Assembly: GCA_933228895.1 (NCBI GenBank)
Contig: OW121852.1
Location: 127,467,544 to 127,531,543 of the forward strand
DNA: 64,000 nucleotides
Source: Platycnemis pennipes
Lineage: Eukaryota; Arthropoda; Insecta; Odonata; Platycnemididae
Reading direction: 5' to 3'
Translations under genes and position numbers: made by a program
Notes under the pieces: model-generated
The model's database searches: none
Seen by the model: the letters and a program-made list of their open reading frames with translations, nothing else
Told to the model about the DNA's origin: nothing
In this document: one piece after another, positions 45,801 to 57,317 of the stretch
Layout: every line of letters begins with the position of its first letter
Numbering within the stretch: the stretch's first letter is position 1

Positions 45801-48800
45801 AATCCGGAGCTGAGAAGAGAATGTGGGCAGAGGCAATGTCTACGGCTGCTTACAATAGGAATATAACTCCCAGCAGAGCCATAGGATTCCAGATCCCCTT
45901 AGAGCTGATAACCAAGGAACCTCTGACGCTAGAAGATTATGAGCGCATGAGGCCATTTGGATGTAGAGTTCAAGCCATGAGGGAGGTACGAGGGAAACTT
46001 GACAACAAGGCTATAGAGTGTGTCATGATTGGTTATGAAGAAAACACTAAGGATGGGTATCGCTTATTCAACCTTGAAACAAACAAGGTCATTATAAGGA
46101 GGGATGCTGTTTTTCATGAAAGACAATTCCCATGGAAGGTGACCCAAGAAAGGGCTGCAAAGAAAACCAATTATTGCCCTGAATTGTTTGGCACCGACTC
46201 TGAAGAAAGTGAAGAGGAGAGCATATCACAGGATGACTTAAGAAACCAAGAGGACCCTGTGATTCATGACATCCCTGAGCTACCTGATGACCAGCATGAA
46301 GTAGAAGTGGAGGAAGTGGCACCACAAGTGCCAAGGCGGTCACAAAGAAGGAAAAACCCGAAGAAATGTGCATGTGAAGATGATAACTGCTGTGACAAAT
46401 CATGCTTAATTTGTTCAGCGTTCGCAGCAGCATCAGCCTTCAAATGCAATGAGGAAGAACCTTTAAGTTTGAAGGAAGCCAAGGCTAGTCCGAGCAAATC
46501 AAAGTGGAAAGTAGCCAGGGATGAAGAACTGGCAAGACTCAAGGAGCTGAACACATGGGAGGTTGTACCCAGACCTCAGGGGAAGACTGTTATTGGATCC
46601 ACATGGAAATTCAAAATCAAGGACTGCATCAAGAGAGGCCTGATGAAGGTGCAGTATGTCATGTCCCGCGACAATCTAGCTGACCTACTTACAAAGTCAC
46701 TGAACGGCAGGAAGACTCAAGAACTATCTGTAAGGATTGGGTTAACTGTTCCCTAAGTAAGATGATGCTTTTGTCTCGAAGATTGTCAATACTACGACAT
46801 CATTTTTTTGCTTGTGTTAGTTTAATTTTTGTTAAATGGGGACCATGAACGTTAGTGTTGATGATGAGTTTAATTCAATAAAAATCAAGGGGAAGTGTTG
46901 GAGTGTGTGATTTTTCTTGTCATTGCACTCATATTGATATCGTATAAGTTGGCTATTTGTATTATTGCCTTCTTTTGTTTGAAAATGCAGCTGTTATTGG
47001 TATTGCTATGTATCTTACTTGGTTATTTATGTTATGTCTGTATCCAAGTGTAACTATGTATTAGCGTCTTAATGCATGTTGGTTACGAAGAAAGATGTAA
47101 TATATTCCTTTTCTAACTCTCTGCTTCACAAGTATTTAGTTGGGAAGTAAGAACCAATTAAGTATCGCAACAATAGCTTCTGCCCCAGCCATTTTTCAAA
47201 ATGTTATGGATCAAGTCACTCAAAATATGGAAGGTGTTAAAGTTTACTTAGATGATGTGCTATTAAGTGCTGAGACCAAAGAAAAACTTTTGTTGTTACT
47301 TGATGAGTTGTTTGCTCACATGATCAAGTATAATATTCGTATCAATGTTGAGAAGTGTCAGTTTTTGAGGGAATCAGTTGAGTATTTAGGTCATAAAATA
47401 GATGAGGAAGGTATTCACACGTTAGAACGCAGATTGACACCAATACTTGAGATGCCTGTTCCCCAGGATTTCACTCAATTGCGTCCCTATCTTGAAATGA
47501 TAAATTTTTATAGAGACTTTTTACCTCATATGGCTGAAGTTCTTAAGCCATTAAATAGACTGCTTGAAAATGATACCCCTTTTCAGTGGACTGATATTAC
47601 TAATCAAGCTTTCCTTAAAAGTAAGGAGTTATTGCTAAGTCATGATATATTAATGATTTATGATCCATCATTACCTATTATTGTCAGCACAGACGCTTTG
47701 GCTGTGGGAGTGGGCGCTGTTTTAGCTCACAGGTTTTATTGTCAAAAAGTCAACAAAGTAGTAGAGAAACCAGTTTTGTTTAATTCCGTATCCCTTACCC
47801 CAGCTCAAAGTAAATACTCCCAACTTGAAAGGGAAGGGTTAGCTATTATTGTATCTGTAAAGAAATTTCATAAATTTCTCATGGGGAGGGAATGGATCCT
47901 TGTAATGGGGGCGTTTACTCGGAACCGAAATTGCAGTATTGTACACGAAATTGTTAGATGGAAACGAAAAAAGAAATTTAGTGAAAAAATTAATCTTCTA
48001 ACCACAACCATTCAATCATAAATCAAAAATTAAAATAAGCAAAAGGTGACTCCCACCGAAAAAGCTACTGTGATAACATTGACGTCATTTTCCTCCCGTC
48101 CTTGACTGCTCGTATGGGAAGGGGAGGGAGTGGAGGGGGATTCTCAGAAGGTCTGCTCGCACAGATGCTGTCGTAACTCCTCAGATTGGCTGAGTCAGCT
48201 GTGTCCCCCCCTTTGCGATAAGGCGAAGTAGCTTCGCGGGCTCAGTTGTGATTGGAAGAAGTTGATATACGTCAGAGGTTGCACCACACCCACTTTTCCG
48301 AAAGGGTTAAAAACATCAGTTTTTCGCCGCTTATAACTCGAGAACTAATTGACGGATCAAAAAACGGAAAAATACGGGTCTTTTTATTTTACAAACTCTA
48401 CCATATTCGACAATAAAAAAAATATGGTAAACGACCCCATTGATAACATTCCATTAAAGACTTTGTTCAGTCCATCCAAAGAAATGCCTCAAATTGCCAC
48501 TGACAGGATTCAACGTTGGGCATTGATTTTGGGAGCCCACAAATATAAAATAGAGGGAAGTCCTTAGAAATGGGAGCCCCTGATGCTTTGTCAAGACTTC
48601 CAGGTAAAGATATTTGTGTTGAAATTGTTCATGCCTTGTACCCCTTGCAGTTACCATTATCTTATGAGATAATTGCTGAAGAAACATCCAAAGATAAAAT
48701 GTTAAGTAAAGTACTCAAGCCTGACAGTGAATAGATGCCCCCCTCAAAATAGTGATGTACCTATTCAACCTTATTTTGATGTCAGGATTGCATTATCTGT

Positions 48801-51800
48801 TCTGCATGGTTGTGTACTATTTGGTGACAGAGTTGTTGTACCTCAAGTATTAAGACCAAAGGTATTAGAGTTATTACATGATGGACACCCAGGAGTAGTT
48901 AGAATGAAAATGAGAGCTAGAAATAATATGTGGTGGCCCCGTATTAATAATGATATTGAGGTGCATGTTGCTCAATGTAATCCTTGTGCCAAAAGTTAAC
49001 TGGCGGCCTCCCAGAATAGAACCATTTAAGTGGACTGTTACTGATCAACCCTGGATACGTCTGCATGTAGATTTCTTTTATTGGAGTAATTATACCTTCT
49101 TTCTTGTGATTGATAGTTTCTCAAAATGGTTAGAACTATTCCAATTGATTTCAACAACTGCTGATGTGATTAATGCTAAGTTAAGATCATTATTCACAAC
49201 TTTTGGTCTCCCAGTAGAGATTGTGTCAGACAATGGACCCCCATTTGATTCTGTTGAGTATTTAATGTTCTGCACCAGAAATGACATTATTGTAAGTCAT
49301 AGCCCACCATATAATCCTTCGTCAAATGGACAAGCCGAATCTTGGGTCAAGATTTCTAAACGAGGTTTTAAAAAGTGTTTGGAAATGTCAGGATCAAAAC
49401 CCATTGATATTAGGATTTGTAATTTCTTGCTGCAGAACCGAAATACACCTTGTACTACGACAAATGTTACCCCAGCTATGTTAATGTTTAACAGGGAGCC
49501 CCGTACCTTGTTGTCATGTTTAAAACCCCCTGCTCTAAATGATTATCAGCCAAAGACTGTACAATTTTCTGTAGGAGAGCCTGTTTGGGTAAGACGACAG
49601 AAAGGAGAAACACCGTCTGAAGGGAGAGTCTTATATAAAGTTGGACAAAATATTTACTATGTGCAAGTTGGCAATGAGGTGTGGCATTGTAGTGTCAATC
49701 AGATGAGATTGCATTTAGGTGCTTTTGATTCCCCTGAAGTGTCTAAATCAGTGCCTGATACTTTGATTGTTGATCATAATGCTAACTTCCCTATGTTCAA
49801 CCCTCATGTTGCTCCGCAACCCCAAGTTGTAACCCCACCACCCCAAGTTGTAAATCAACCACCCCAAAATGTCAACCCACAAGCTAATGTCCCTGTAAAT
49901 GACAACAATAACAATGAACCTCAACCTATTGTGCCTCTCCTTCGCTCTGGACGAGCCAGACGCCCACCTGACAGGTTAAATTTGTAACTTGCTACACTTT
50001 ATTAAGTGTTATGTGCCGTAAGGCTATTCATTGTATTCTATTACTCAATTTCATATTGTTGCATTCAAAATATGCCAAATAACAATTTTTATTTTATTTT
50101 TGTTCAAAATGTAAGTTAACATTTTTTTTTTTTTTCATGTTGTCTTTTTTTTCTGGGTAAGGGGAGGATGTAGTGTATTCAATGTCATGTTGGTCAACCT
50201 GTTTTTTGGGTTGTCTTCATTGCTGTCTCTGTATCTGGGCGTCACATTAAGAGAATAAAAGATGGACACTACTGAATTACTTTGAGTAGTCAATCAGTGA
50301 TAAATCTGAACAATCCTGAGAGTAAGAAGACATAATATAACTAACTCTTGATCAGTAGCTCATGAACTTTGTCTGAAATAAAATATTTATTATTATTCAT
50401 TAATACCAATTTTAATTTGCAACAGGCAAATTGTGCTCTAAAAATTTGGCAAGAATAAAAGTTCCAATGAAATGATGATGAGAGAGAGAAGAACATCACA
50501 TATTTCAATGATGAAGTACACATATTATTTTATAAGCAAAGTAGTGACTTATGTGACATGACTCAAAATAATAGTTGTGTCGGGATTAGTCTGGTATGGT
50601 ATTATAGTTACACAGCAGCATTAATATTTTCAATGCAAATGTGGCATAAAAAGGTTGCTTGCAGATCATATCAAATGAGAAAGGAAATTTGGGACACATG
50701 TTAGCCAGTTGTGTTAAATGAGGTCGTCAAATAATACACACCTGCATCTATTATAAAATCAGAAAATGCAATGGGCTGCATAAACCTCTTTGGTAGCTGC
50801 GGCAAGGTAGGAATTTCTTGTTCTAGTGTTTACACAAAGTATTATCCGGAACAAATGATGGAAGTTTTCCCAAAACAGCACATGACAATGAACTAGCACG
50901 AATGGTGTTTATAGTATTTCATTCATGTGGAGATAATTATCTATTTGAAACTTAAACATGCCTAAGAAGAAGTCAGGGTAGTGAAGGGGTAATCAATGGA
51001 GAGAGTACAGCAGTTTCGTTCACTTCAAAGTGGAGTAATATGTACTTGTGCTACTTCACTTGCAAAAAATATAAGGCTAGACATGAATAAACTTAGCTTA
51101 AATGAGCTGTACAAAGTATGAGAGAGTTCACTATATTCATGTCTTAACTATTAGTTCATGAGTAAGAGACTGCAGCCACAGTTGATTTTGTTACAAATTC
51201 ACTGTGAGGAGAACGAGTTGAAGATAAACCACAGCAAAGCAAAAGAAGATAGATTCTCGAGAGGCAGGAAGGCTGGAGTGAACGTTGAACATGAAGGGAT
51301 ACAATTCAGAGCTGAGAGAGCAATCTGGGAGGCATTGTGGGCATGGCTTGAGCGGCAGGGACGGATTGCATTAGCTCATAACTTGGTCACATTAATGAAT
51401 TGTAAGTTATATGATACTGTTTAAGGACACCTCAAGCATGATGAAACTTGGAATAAAATAGTAAGTCTGTCACAACTGATTTTATTATTTATTTACACCA
51501 TATGAATTTTTTAAAATACTAATTTATATAGCCTTAATCTTGACCTTGATGGTCAGACCATTCGTCAAACTCAAGATGCCAAATTCTTGGGACTTTTTCA
51601 ATCTCCGCAAGTCTCTCATGGGATGAGCATATCTGCAATCTGCTTAAAGTACTAAGCTCTAATTGTTTCCTAATACATTTTATTATATTCTGTTAGTCCT
51701 GATTTGCTATTAACGCTATATTATGGTCAGTTGTAATCCCGCATCATTTACTGGGGATTGTTGCCTGCTTCACTCAAACATTTTTGGCTGCAGAAGAAAA

Positions 51801-54800
51801 TTGCACGTCTAATGATCTTTACACCTATTATTATACCTGCTTATTTTCAAAAATCTTAATATTCTCCTACTCCCATGTGTTTATATCCTTTCTGTCCTTA
51901 TATTTGATTTCTTCAAGTTGAAAATCTAATTTTAAGCGAGTTTCCCAAAAATTGTGATGTCCATGATTATTATACACATGATACCATTCACTAACGATGA
52001 GATCCCCTTTCAAGGTCATAATACTCTAAGCGTTATGCCTTTTTAACAAATTACCTACCAGACTGTAAAACTGCTGGTTCTTTCAAAGCAAAGGTAATTA
52101 GTTTTTGTACAAGACAAACTAATATTCCTTAGAAGAATTTCTCCAGGATAATAGTGTGTAAATATTCTGTCTACGTATATGCTCTGTGTACATCCTATTT
52201 TGGCGTAATCTGGTATTTGGGTAATAAGCATTGTTATCATTATTATTATCACGACAGAGTTTGAGTCTAGAAATAAAAGATGTGAAAGCCTATGAAAAAC
52301 TCAATCAAACATTATAGAACAGTACGTGATTGATTGGGAGTTAACCCAGCAAGGTCCAACTTTGACATACTGGTCAAGGAGTATTGAGGGGGCATGGAAA
52401 GACTGAACTCAAAGGAAGCAAACTGTCGCCTTGTCAGTGTTAGGCCCGAAAATCTTTTTTATCATCGGAGAGTCCCAGGGTCCCAGAGTTCCTGAGCATT
52501 ACACACTAAGCACATCCATTTACTGAAATTATCCTGGAAATTTTAAAGAGGATGCTAGAACCTGGAGTTACACTTATCCATTAGGATTTATTATTATGAA
52601 TTTACCATTAAAGGATGAGTTTAATGAGGCTGGCATTTACCATTGACAGAGGAAGGCACTATCAGCGATTCAGAATCCAAATCCGTCTTGGTATTTTCCT
52701 TGGAAATTGTAGAAGAGCTTTTCTCAAGCTGGCCCCTTCCCAAACTAACAAGACGAAATAAGACAAAAAATGGAAAATAATTAGTACACATTCCACAGCA
52801 GTAACGCTACCTTGTCTCCCACAGCCCATATTAAGATTATCAGTAATGATAAGAATCATTTTCACTAATATTCACCAATCAACCTCACACAAAAGTCATA
52901 CTGGAAGGGATGCAGTTCATACAAGGAAAATACAAAAAACAAAGTTTTGATTCAATGTTATAATGCTGAAAATGATTTTAGGGATTTTGCAAAATTAGGA
53001 CTGTTCATGCTCGATTCAAAGCAGTACAATACAGGTTTTAACTCGGAGGCATCATTATCCAATGTAAAAACAGGGCCATTCCATTTTAACTCTGCAAATG
53101 TGTTGCTTCACCATCTCAGATTTCAACGAAAATCGATGCATAGAATGTGCCATCCCTCGCGAGCCAGAATCCATTCTGTTTTAGCAGGAAAAACTTTGCC
53201 CCTGAAATGCATGCAGATCTGCATTGCGTGAACGCCTGAAAAACTTCTTTCACAATATTTTTCAACATGCTGCAGATGGGCTGGCTTTAAATGTAAAAAG
53301 AGTCATTAGAAAGCTTATGAAGTGTACTTGATACAAGAGTACTTCAAATGAACATTCCACTAGAAGAAGTGTTTTTCTACTCAGTGAATGACTATTTGAC
53401 TACTGATTGTGCACTGTTCTGTAAATAACTTTATATCCATCCTTGATGAGCCTTATACATTTGCCAGTGGTTTGTAATCCAATATATAATTGTCATTTAG
53501 GCTAATAAATATTATTTTTTCACATTGTCACTGTAAATGCAACTCCAAAATAGATTGTTTTTCACAATTTTAGCCTAAAGTTACACCAAGAAATAATAAT
53601 AAAATGGCCTTGTTTTTCTCACTGTAACACTCATATCTCGGGGCTGAGCTTAAAGCCACCGAGTGCATCCACCGGGATGCGGATGGTGGGTCGACCTTTA
53701 AGTATAGAGGTTAGCTGCAAGATAAGCAAGTTTACTCATCAAATAAGCAGTCGTGGACAAAAAGCGATGGCATTTCAAGGGGGTATTTGGTCTATTCCTG
53801 GGTAAGGTAGGCCACTAAATAGTACAGAACCTGTGAAGATGCTGTGACTTGTTGATGGGAGGCCGCCAACAATTATGCTTCCCATCACCCAGAGAAGAGG
53901 GAAGCAGCTCTTCTTCACACGAGTGAAGGTGGAGACCACAGTGGTCGGTACAGCGACACTCATTTCACTACAGGTGTGGTAACATTTACTTTAACCGCTG
54001 TGGTACTGCGAAGTGGAAGGCAAGGGGAAAACCACCACATTATTATCCTGAGGAGTCGCAGCTACTCCACTCCTTTCTTTCTTATCATGACGTGATCGAA
54101 CCCTCTTGAGTAAAATATTCTGGAGGTAAAATAGTCCTCCATTCGGATCTCCGAGCGGGGACTACCCGAGAGAGTACATCAGTCAAGTGTGATAATCATT
54201 TTAGGGTAGGAATGTGGAATGTGCGATCACTTCGGACCTGTGGGAGATTGGAGAACCTTAAGGTGGAAATTCAAAGAATGGACCTCAAGGTATTAGGAAT
54301 CAGTGAAATGAGATGGCCTGAAGAAGGAGACTTTTGGAGTGGAAGTTACAGAATTATGCACACCGGATCACTGAATGGTAACGCTGGAGTAGGCATAATG
54401 CTCAGGAAGAGTGCGGGACTGCATGTGAAGAGCTTCCTGCAATACAATGAAAGGATTATAATGGTGAAGATTGAGACCAAGCCTACAAATACCATTGTGG
54501 TACAAGTTTACATGCCTATGTCGGACTACGAAGATGAAGAAGTGGAAGATGCCTATGAGGATATCACGGAAGTAATAAAGCATGTAAAAGGAGAAGAAAA
54601 CTTAATTATTTTAGGAGATTGAAACGCTGTCGTTGGCGAAGGTAAAGATAAAAGAATAACTGGAAAATATGGCTTGGGAAATCGAAATGAGAGAGGAGAA
54701 AGACTAATAGAATTCTGCACACAACACAAGTTGGTGGTGGCAAACACATTGTTTAAAAACCACCAACGGAGAAAATATACCTGGAAAATGCCCGGAGACA

Positions 54801-57060
54801 GAAGAAGATTTCAAATAGACTACATTTTAGTGAAGCAGAGGTTCAGAAATCAGGTGAAGAACTGCAAAAGTTACCCAGGTGCAGATATTGACAGTGACCA
54901 CAACTTAGTGATGATGAAATGCCACTTAAAACTCAAGAAATTGAAGAAATAAATGAAGAACGTATGGTACGTGGAGAAACTAAGGGAACCTCAACAACGG
55001 CTGGCCTTCCAGGAGGCAGTGGAAAACAAAATAGAAGAGGATTTGACCGTGAAATCAGTAGAAAAGAGATGGGAGAAAATCAAAATTGGGCTACAGGAAG
55101 CAGCAAAAGAAGCTCTGGGGAGAAGAAAAGTTGTCCAGAAGAAGCCATGGATTACAAAAGAAGTCTTAGAATTGAATGAAGAGAGAAGAAAATATAAAAA
55201 TGTGGAAACTGAAGAAGGGCAACTTCACTACAAAAGAATCAGGAATGAAATAAACTGTAAAGCGAGAAAAGCAAGGGAAATGTGGATGAAGGATCAATGC
55301 TAAAATGTACAAAGGAACCTAGCAAATGGAAATGTGGAAGTTGCCTACAGGATGGTGATAAATCACTTCAAGGAACGGGCTGCAATATGTAACAGCATCA
55401 GGGACAAGATGGAGAACTCTTAATTGAACATGAGGATAAAGTGAAGAGATGGAATGAATTCTTGGAAGAGTTGTACAACGGAAGCTATCTTAGAGCGGAA
55501 GTAATCGAAGAGGAAAATGAAGTTGATAAGGATGAATTGGGAGCCCCAATCTTAAGATCAGAATTTGATGCAGCTGTAAGGGATCTGAAGATAAATAAGG
55601 CTTCGGGAATAGATGATATTCCTGCCAAACTAATTCAAAATGCCGGAGAGAAGACATTTACTCAGTTGTACAAAACCATATGCAATATGTACTCAAAAGG
55701 AGAGATACCCACGGACTTTGAGAAGAACATCATCATTCCTATTGCCAAAAAGAAGAGAGCTGAGAATATTTTAGGACCATAAGCCTGACAACACATGCCT
55801 CGAAGATATTGACCAGAATCATCTATACAAGAATAGAGTGAAAAGCAGAGGAGTTCCAGGATGAGGACCAATTCGGGTTCAGAAGAAACAAGAGCACAAG
55901 AGAAGCGATTTTGGCCCTCAGGGAACTTATAGATATGAGAATAGAGAAGAATCGACCGAAGTTTGTTGCATTTGTAGATTTGGAGAAGGCATTTGACAAC
56001 GTGGATTGGAATATGATGCTAAAGGTTCTGAAAGAAATTGGAGTATCAATCAATGACCGAAGAGTTATCCACAGCTTGCATAAAAACCAGGTGGCCATAA
56101 TCAAATCAGGACCCAGCAGTACAGCAGCAAGCATAATGAAGGAGTGAGGCAAGGATGTGCACTGTCTCCCGTATTATTCAATGTCTACATTGAGAAAGCC
56201 ATCCAAGAAGTTAAAGAAAAGTCTCCAGGAGTGAATATTCACAAGAAAACGTTTAAAATCTTCATATTCTGTTGCTACAATGCATTGGCATTTCGTATGT
56301 TAATTAAAAAAAGAGGGTTGTACCCAGTTATTTCATGGCTCTCGGGCAGCTAACAATCAGTATGAGATACATTGCACCGAATTGGGAGTTCATTAACATC
56401 ATCCGCATTGACATTTGGGACCTGAAGACGTAATAACTCACCCTTGATAGCAAAGCAGGTTGGAATCCAGTGTGCAAGCGTAAATCGAACTGGATTAATC
56501 AAGTGTAAAGCTGGAATCCAACTGGATTCCAGGTAGCTGCATTCAAGCCGGATAACAGGTTGGATTCCAACTGGATTTCAAGCTGATATTCCAGGCTGTC
56601 TCAACCAGCTAGATTTAGACTTCACTAGTCCAGCTGGATTTAAGCTACATATTCCAGCTATCGTAAACAGAAGGAGAAGCATTTTCGATTGCTAAACTTA
56701 CCAAAAGCCGGTTATATCTAAGAGTGTATTGCTTAAACAGCTGGCATGCACAAAGGAAGTGTTAAAAATGTCCTCGTCAATCGTGGGTAATTTTTTGCAT
56801 GACAAATTGATTGCACCTGCAACTGGTACGTCTGTGATTGATACAGAACCACCTCCCCACTGAAAATGTAAAAGGAATATAATGGTAACAGAAGGAAAAG
56901 TAAGTCTTAATTAAATATCACAAACACAAAGAATCGGTGAGTGGCATTGCACCTGAATGAGGCTAGACACGATTTCAGCGTCAACGCTGGACCTTAAGAC
57001 GGCGAATTTCATTTTCGTACCGTCATTAAGTTTAAATAACGTCTTTGAATGCGAATACAT
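42522..57060 (-). CDS. TERF2IP: RAP1/TERF2IP-like protein with BRCT-like N-terminus, four exons
   Basis: Exons on the minus strand are 56953-57060, 56702-56859, 52641-52744 and 42522-42877. All introns are GT-AG and phases agree (0, 2, 1), giving 726 nt and 241 residues. Residues 4-85 fit the BRCT-like domain of RAP1: SKTLFKLNDGTKMKFAV, then LIQWGGGSV (the glycine turn), then FVHASCLSNTLLDI. Human RAP1 has the same order (TLF, DG, M.F, LI..GGG.V). The rest is acidic and Ser-rich and ends SSDEEEI. A C-terminal TPDD...WLG stretch may be a reduced RCT domain. No Myb domain is seen. RAP1 binds TRF2 at telomeres in vertebrates; the role here is inferred. The start is the first in-frame ATG after a stop. 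Confidence 0.6.
43536..43812 (+). repeat. copia 5' LTR
   Basis: 277 bp, TGTTG...CAACA, bounded by the target duplication atagc at 43531-43535. The 3' LTR differs at three visible positions (about 1%), so the insertion is recent. Confidence 0.95.
43813..43826 (+). promoter_or_regulatory. copia primer-binding site (half initiator tRNA type)
   Basis: ggttatgggcccag directly follows the 5' LTR. It is complementary to the anticodon stem-loop of initiator methionine tRNA, as in Drosophila copia, where a cleaved half tRNA primes reverse transcription. Confidence 0.8.
43920..46756 (+). pseudogene. copia gag-pol, one frameshift and an in-frame deletion
   Basis: Gag begins MAAEETRESKVLLNADGSNY (43920). 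Near 44380 a one-base change shifts the frame and coding goes on in the next frame to 46756. Domains then are the zinc knuckle CYSCKGLGHAARQCP, the aspartic protease WFVDSGASDHMC, the integrase zinc-binding region HKRLGHAS...CEVCVQGK, and the integrase core with DLMG, RSDFGAEYVN and NGRGERQNR (D-D-E). After TWKFKIK, the first residues of RT, the sequence jumps near 46625 to the RNase H C-terminus (LMKVQYVMSRDNLADLLTKS), leaving out several hundred residues while staying in frame. Confidence 0.9.
46896..47172 (+). repeat. copia 3' LTR
   Basis: 277 bp, preceded by the purine tract aaggggaag. Nearly identical to the 5' LTR. It also creates a fused frame with downstream gypsy sequence that has no meaning. 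Confidence 0.95.
47907..48438. mobile_element. 532-bp MITE inserted in gypsy RNase H
   Basis: Ends GGGGGCGTTTAC (left) and GGGGTCGTTTAC (right, inward), flanked by AT on both sides (47905-47906 and 48439-48440). Removing it joins GREWILV to IDNIPLKTLF and restores the RNase H frame. The interior is non-coding with a GC-rich middle. A 2-bp duplication would suit Tc1/mariner-type elements, but TA is not the dinucleotide seen, so the class is open. Confidence 0.75.
50341..51140. other. RAP1-like gene intron 3 sequence
   Basis: AT-rich; no coding signal or defined repeat. Confidence 0.4.
51158..52140 (+). mobile_element. decayed LINE RT pieces
   Basis: 51158-51260 reads CEENELKINHSKAKEDRFSR, a post-YADD RT motif. 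From about 51545 a separate decayed C-terminal RT block reads GQTIRQTQDAKFLGL, then LLTLYYGQL and SFKAKVISFCTR near the end. The two parts need not belong to one element. Confidence 0.55.
52641..52744 (-). CDS. TERF2IP: RAP1-like exon 3
   Basis: 104 bp between a strong acceptor (ttatttcgtcttgttag) and donor gtaaat. One base completes a Cys codon from exon 2, then LGRGQLEKSSSTISKEN and SESLIVPSSVN. It is a hydrophilic linker after the BRCT-like domain. Confidence 0.7.
52745..53640. other. RAP1-like gene intron 2, left part
   Basis: No feature recognised; an open frame at 52947-53231 lacks any known motif. Confidence 0.4.
53641..56265 (+). mobile_element. RTE-like LINE, 3' truncated and broken
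   Basis: After a 5' leader (53641-54190), an AP-type endonuclease is encoded at 54212-54950: MWNVRSLRTCGRLENL, ISEMRWPEEGDF, LIILGD then a stop at the NAVVGE position, RRRFQIDYILV and DIDSDHNLVMM. A linker (54953-55303) and RT pieces follow: INKASGIDDIPAKLIQNAG, IIIPIAKKK, FVAFVDLEKAFDNVDW and VRQGCALSPVLFNVYIE. The sequence ends before the YADD box. Frame changes and stops make it inactive. The endonuclease resembles RTE-type proteins often misannotated as craniofacial development protein 2. A second, older copy lies at 58690-60120. Confidence 0.85.
56430..56660. repeat. degenerate minisatellite in RAP1-like intron 2
   Basis: Irregular repeats of ctggattccaactgg-like units (agctgga, ggttggattcca, aactggattt) spaced 15-40 bp apart. 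It lies just left of exon 2. Confidence 0.6.
56702..56859 (-). CDS. TERF2IP: RAP1-like exon 2, core of the BRCT-like domain
   Basis: 158 bp between acceptor ttacattttcag and donor gtaagt, phase 0 to 2. It encodes WGGGSVSITDVPVAGAINL, then DEDIFNTSFVHASCLSN and LLDITGF. The glycine triplet and the hydrophobic-Cys pattern near the end are the BRCT landmarks. Confidence 0.75.
56953..57060 (-). CDS. TERF2IP: RAP1-like exon 1
   Basis: 36 codons, beginning MYSHSKTLFKLNDG and ending VSSLIQ before the donor gtgcaa. An in-frame stop lies upstream, and this is the first ATG after it. A second in-frame Met (57012) is possible but would cut the TLF..DG strand conserved in RAP1. Confidence 0.7.
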
Positions 57061-57150
57061 CACGTCAACGCCATTGAACAAAGCCAAAATATATTCTAAA
57101 TAAAATTCGAAATGCTTCCACTGTGTTGCTGATCTCGCTCATCCAATAGC
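57061..57150. promoter_or_regulatory. 90-bp bidirectional promoter between RAP1-like gene and TSEN2
   Basis: Start codons of two divergent genes lie 90 bp apart. The gap contains ccaat at 57142-57146 and a CRE-like tgacgtga (minus strand, overlapping 57058-57066). No TATA box is clear. Shared regulation is inferred from the spacing. Confidence 0.5.
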
Positions 57151-57317
57151 ATGAACACGAACACAAAAGCACGGTCGAATACCGCGCAAAAGTTCGAAAA
57201 CAAAGAAGTAAAGAAATCTCTATGGACGGCACCGGTTTCCCGGTTCGGTAGGACGAAAGTGATTTATGACGACGTGAGACCGATATTCCCTCTTAAAATG
57301 AGCCATGGAAGAGTTCA
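57151..57317 (+). CDS. TSEN2: TSEN2 exon 1
   Basis: Begins MNTNTKARSNTAQKFENKEV and is poorly conserved. Its link to exon 2 rests on the gtacgt donor and phase; an alternative donor (gtataa, 57328) would break the frame. Confidence 0.65.

Larger units (their letters stand above)
43536..47172 (+). mobile_element. Ty1/copia element, complete LTRs, internal RT/RNase H deletion
   Basis: Two 277-bp LTRs, a 5-bp duplication (atagc at 43531-43535 and 47173-47177), a primer-binding site just after the 5' LTR and a purine tract before the 3' LTR. The internal region has gag, protease and integrase but lacks almost the whole reverse transcriptase and RNase H. Excising it with one duplicate restores the gypsy frame ...MYGIASAPA. 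The element therefore inserted into an older gypsy copy and would depend on proteins from elsewhere. Confidence 0.95.
43303..50340 (+). mobile_element. Ty3/gypsy element, 5' truncated, split by a copia element and a MITE
   Basis: Pieces in order are RT (43306-43535: YPLPKPKDIFVAMSKGKK, VVDLSEAYLQLKVE), then RT after the copia insertion (47178-47903: IASAPAIFQNV, VKVYLDDVLLS, YLGHKIDEEG, IVSTDALAVGVGAVLA), RNase H and linker after the MITE (48441-48720), and integrase (48727-49987: HPGVVRMKMRARNNMWWPR with C..C, HVDFF, VSDNGPPFDS, NGQAESWVK as the D-D-E core). A short LTR-like end starting TGTAGTG follows aaggggagga at 50169. Frameshifts occur near 48567 and 48990. The 5' half with gag is absent. 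It sits in intron 3 of the RAP1-like gene, antisense to it. Confidence 0.88.

Noticed and set aside
47140..47177. Start of the fused frame at 47140 as a gypsy start codon
   Set aside because: The first residues are copia LTR read in frame by chance; gypsy sequence begins at 47173.
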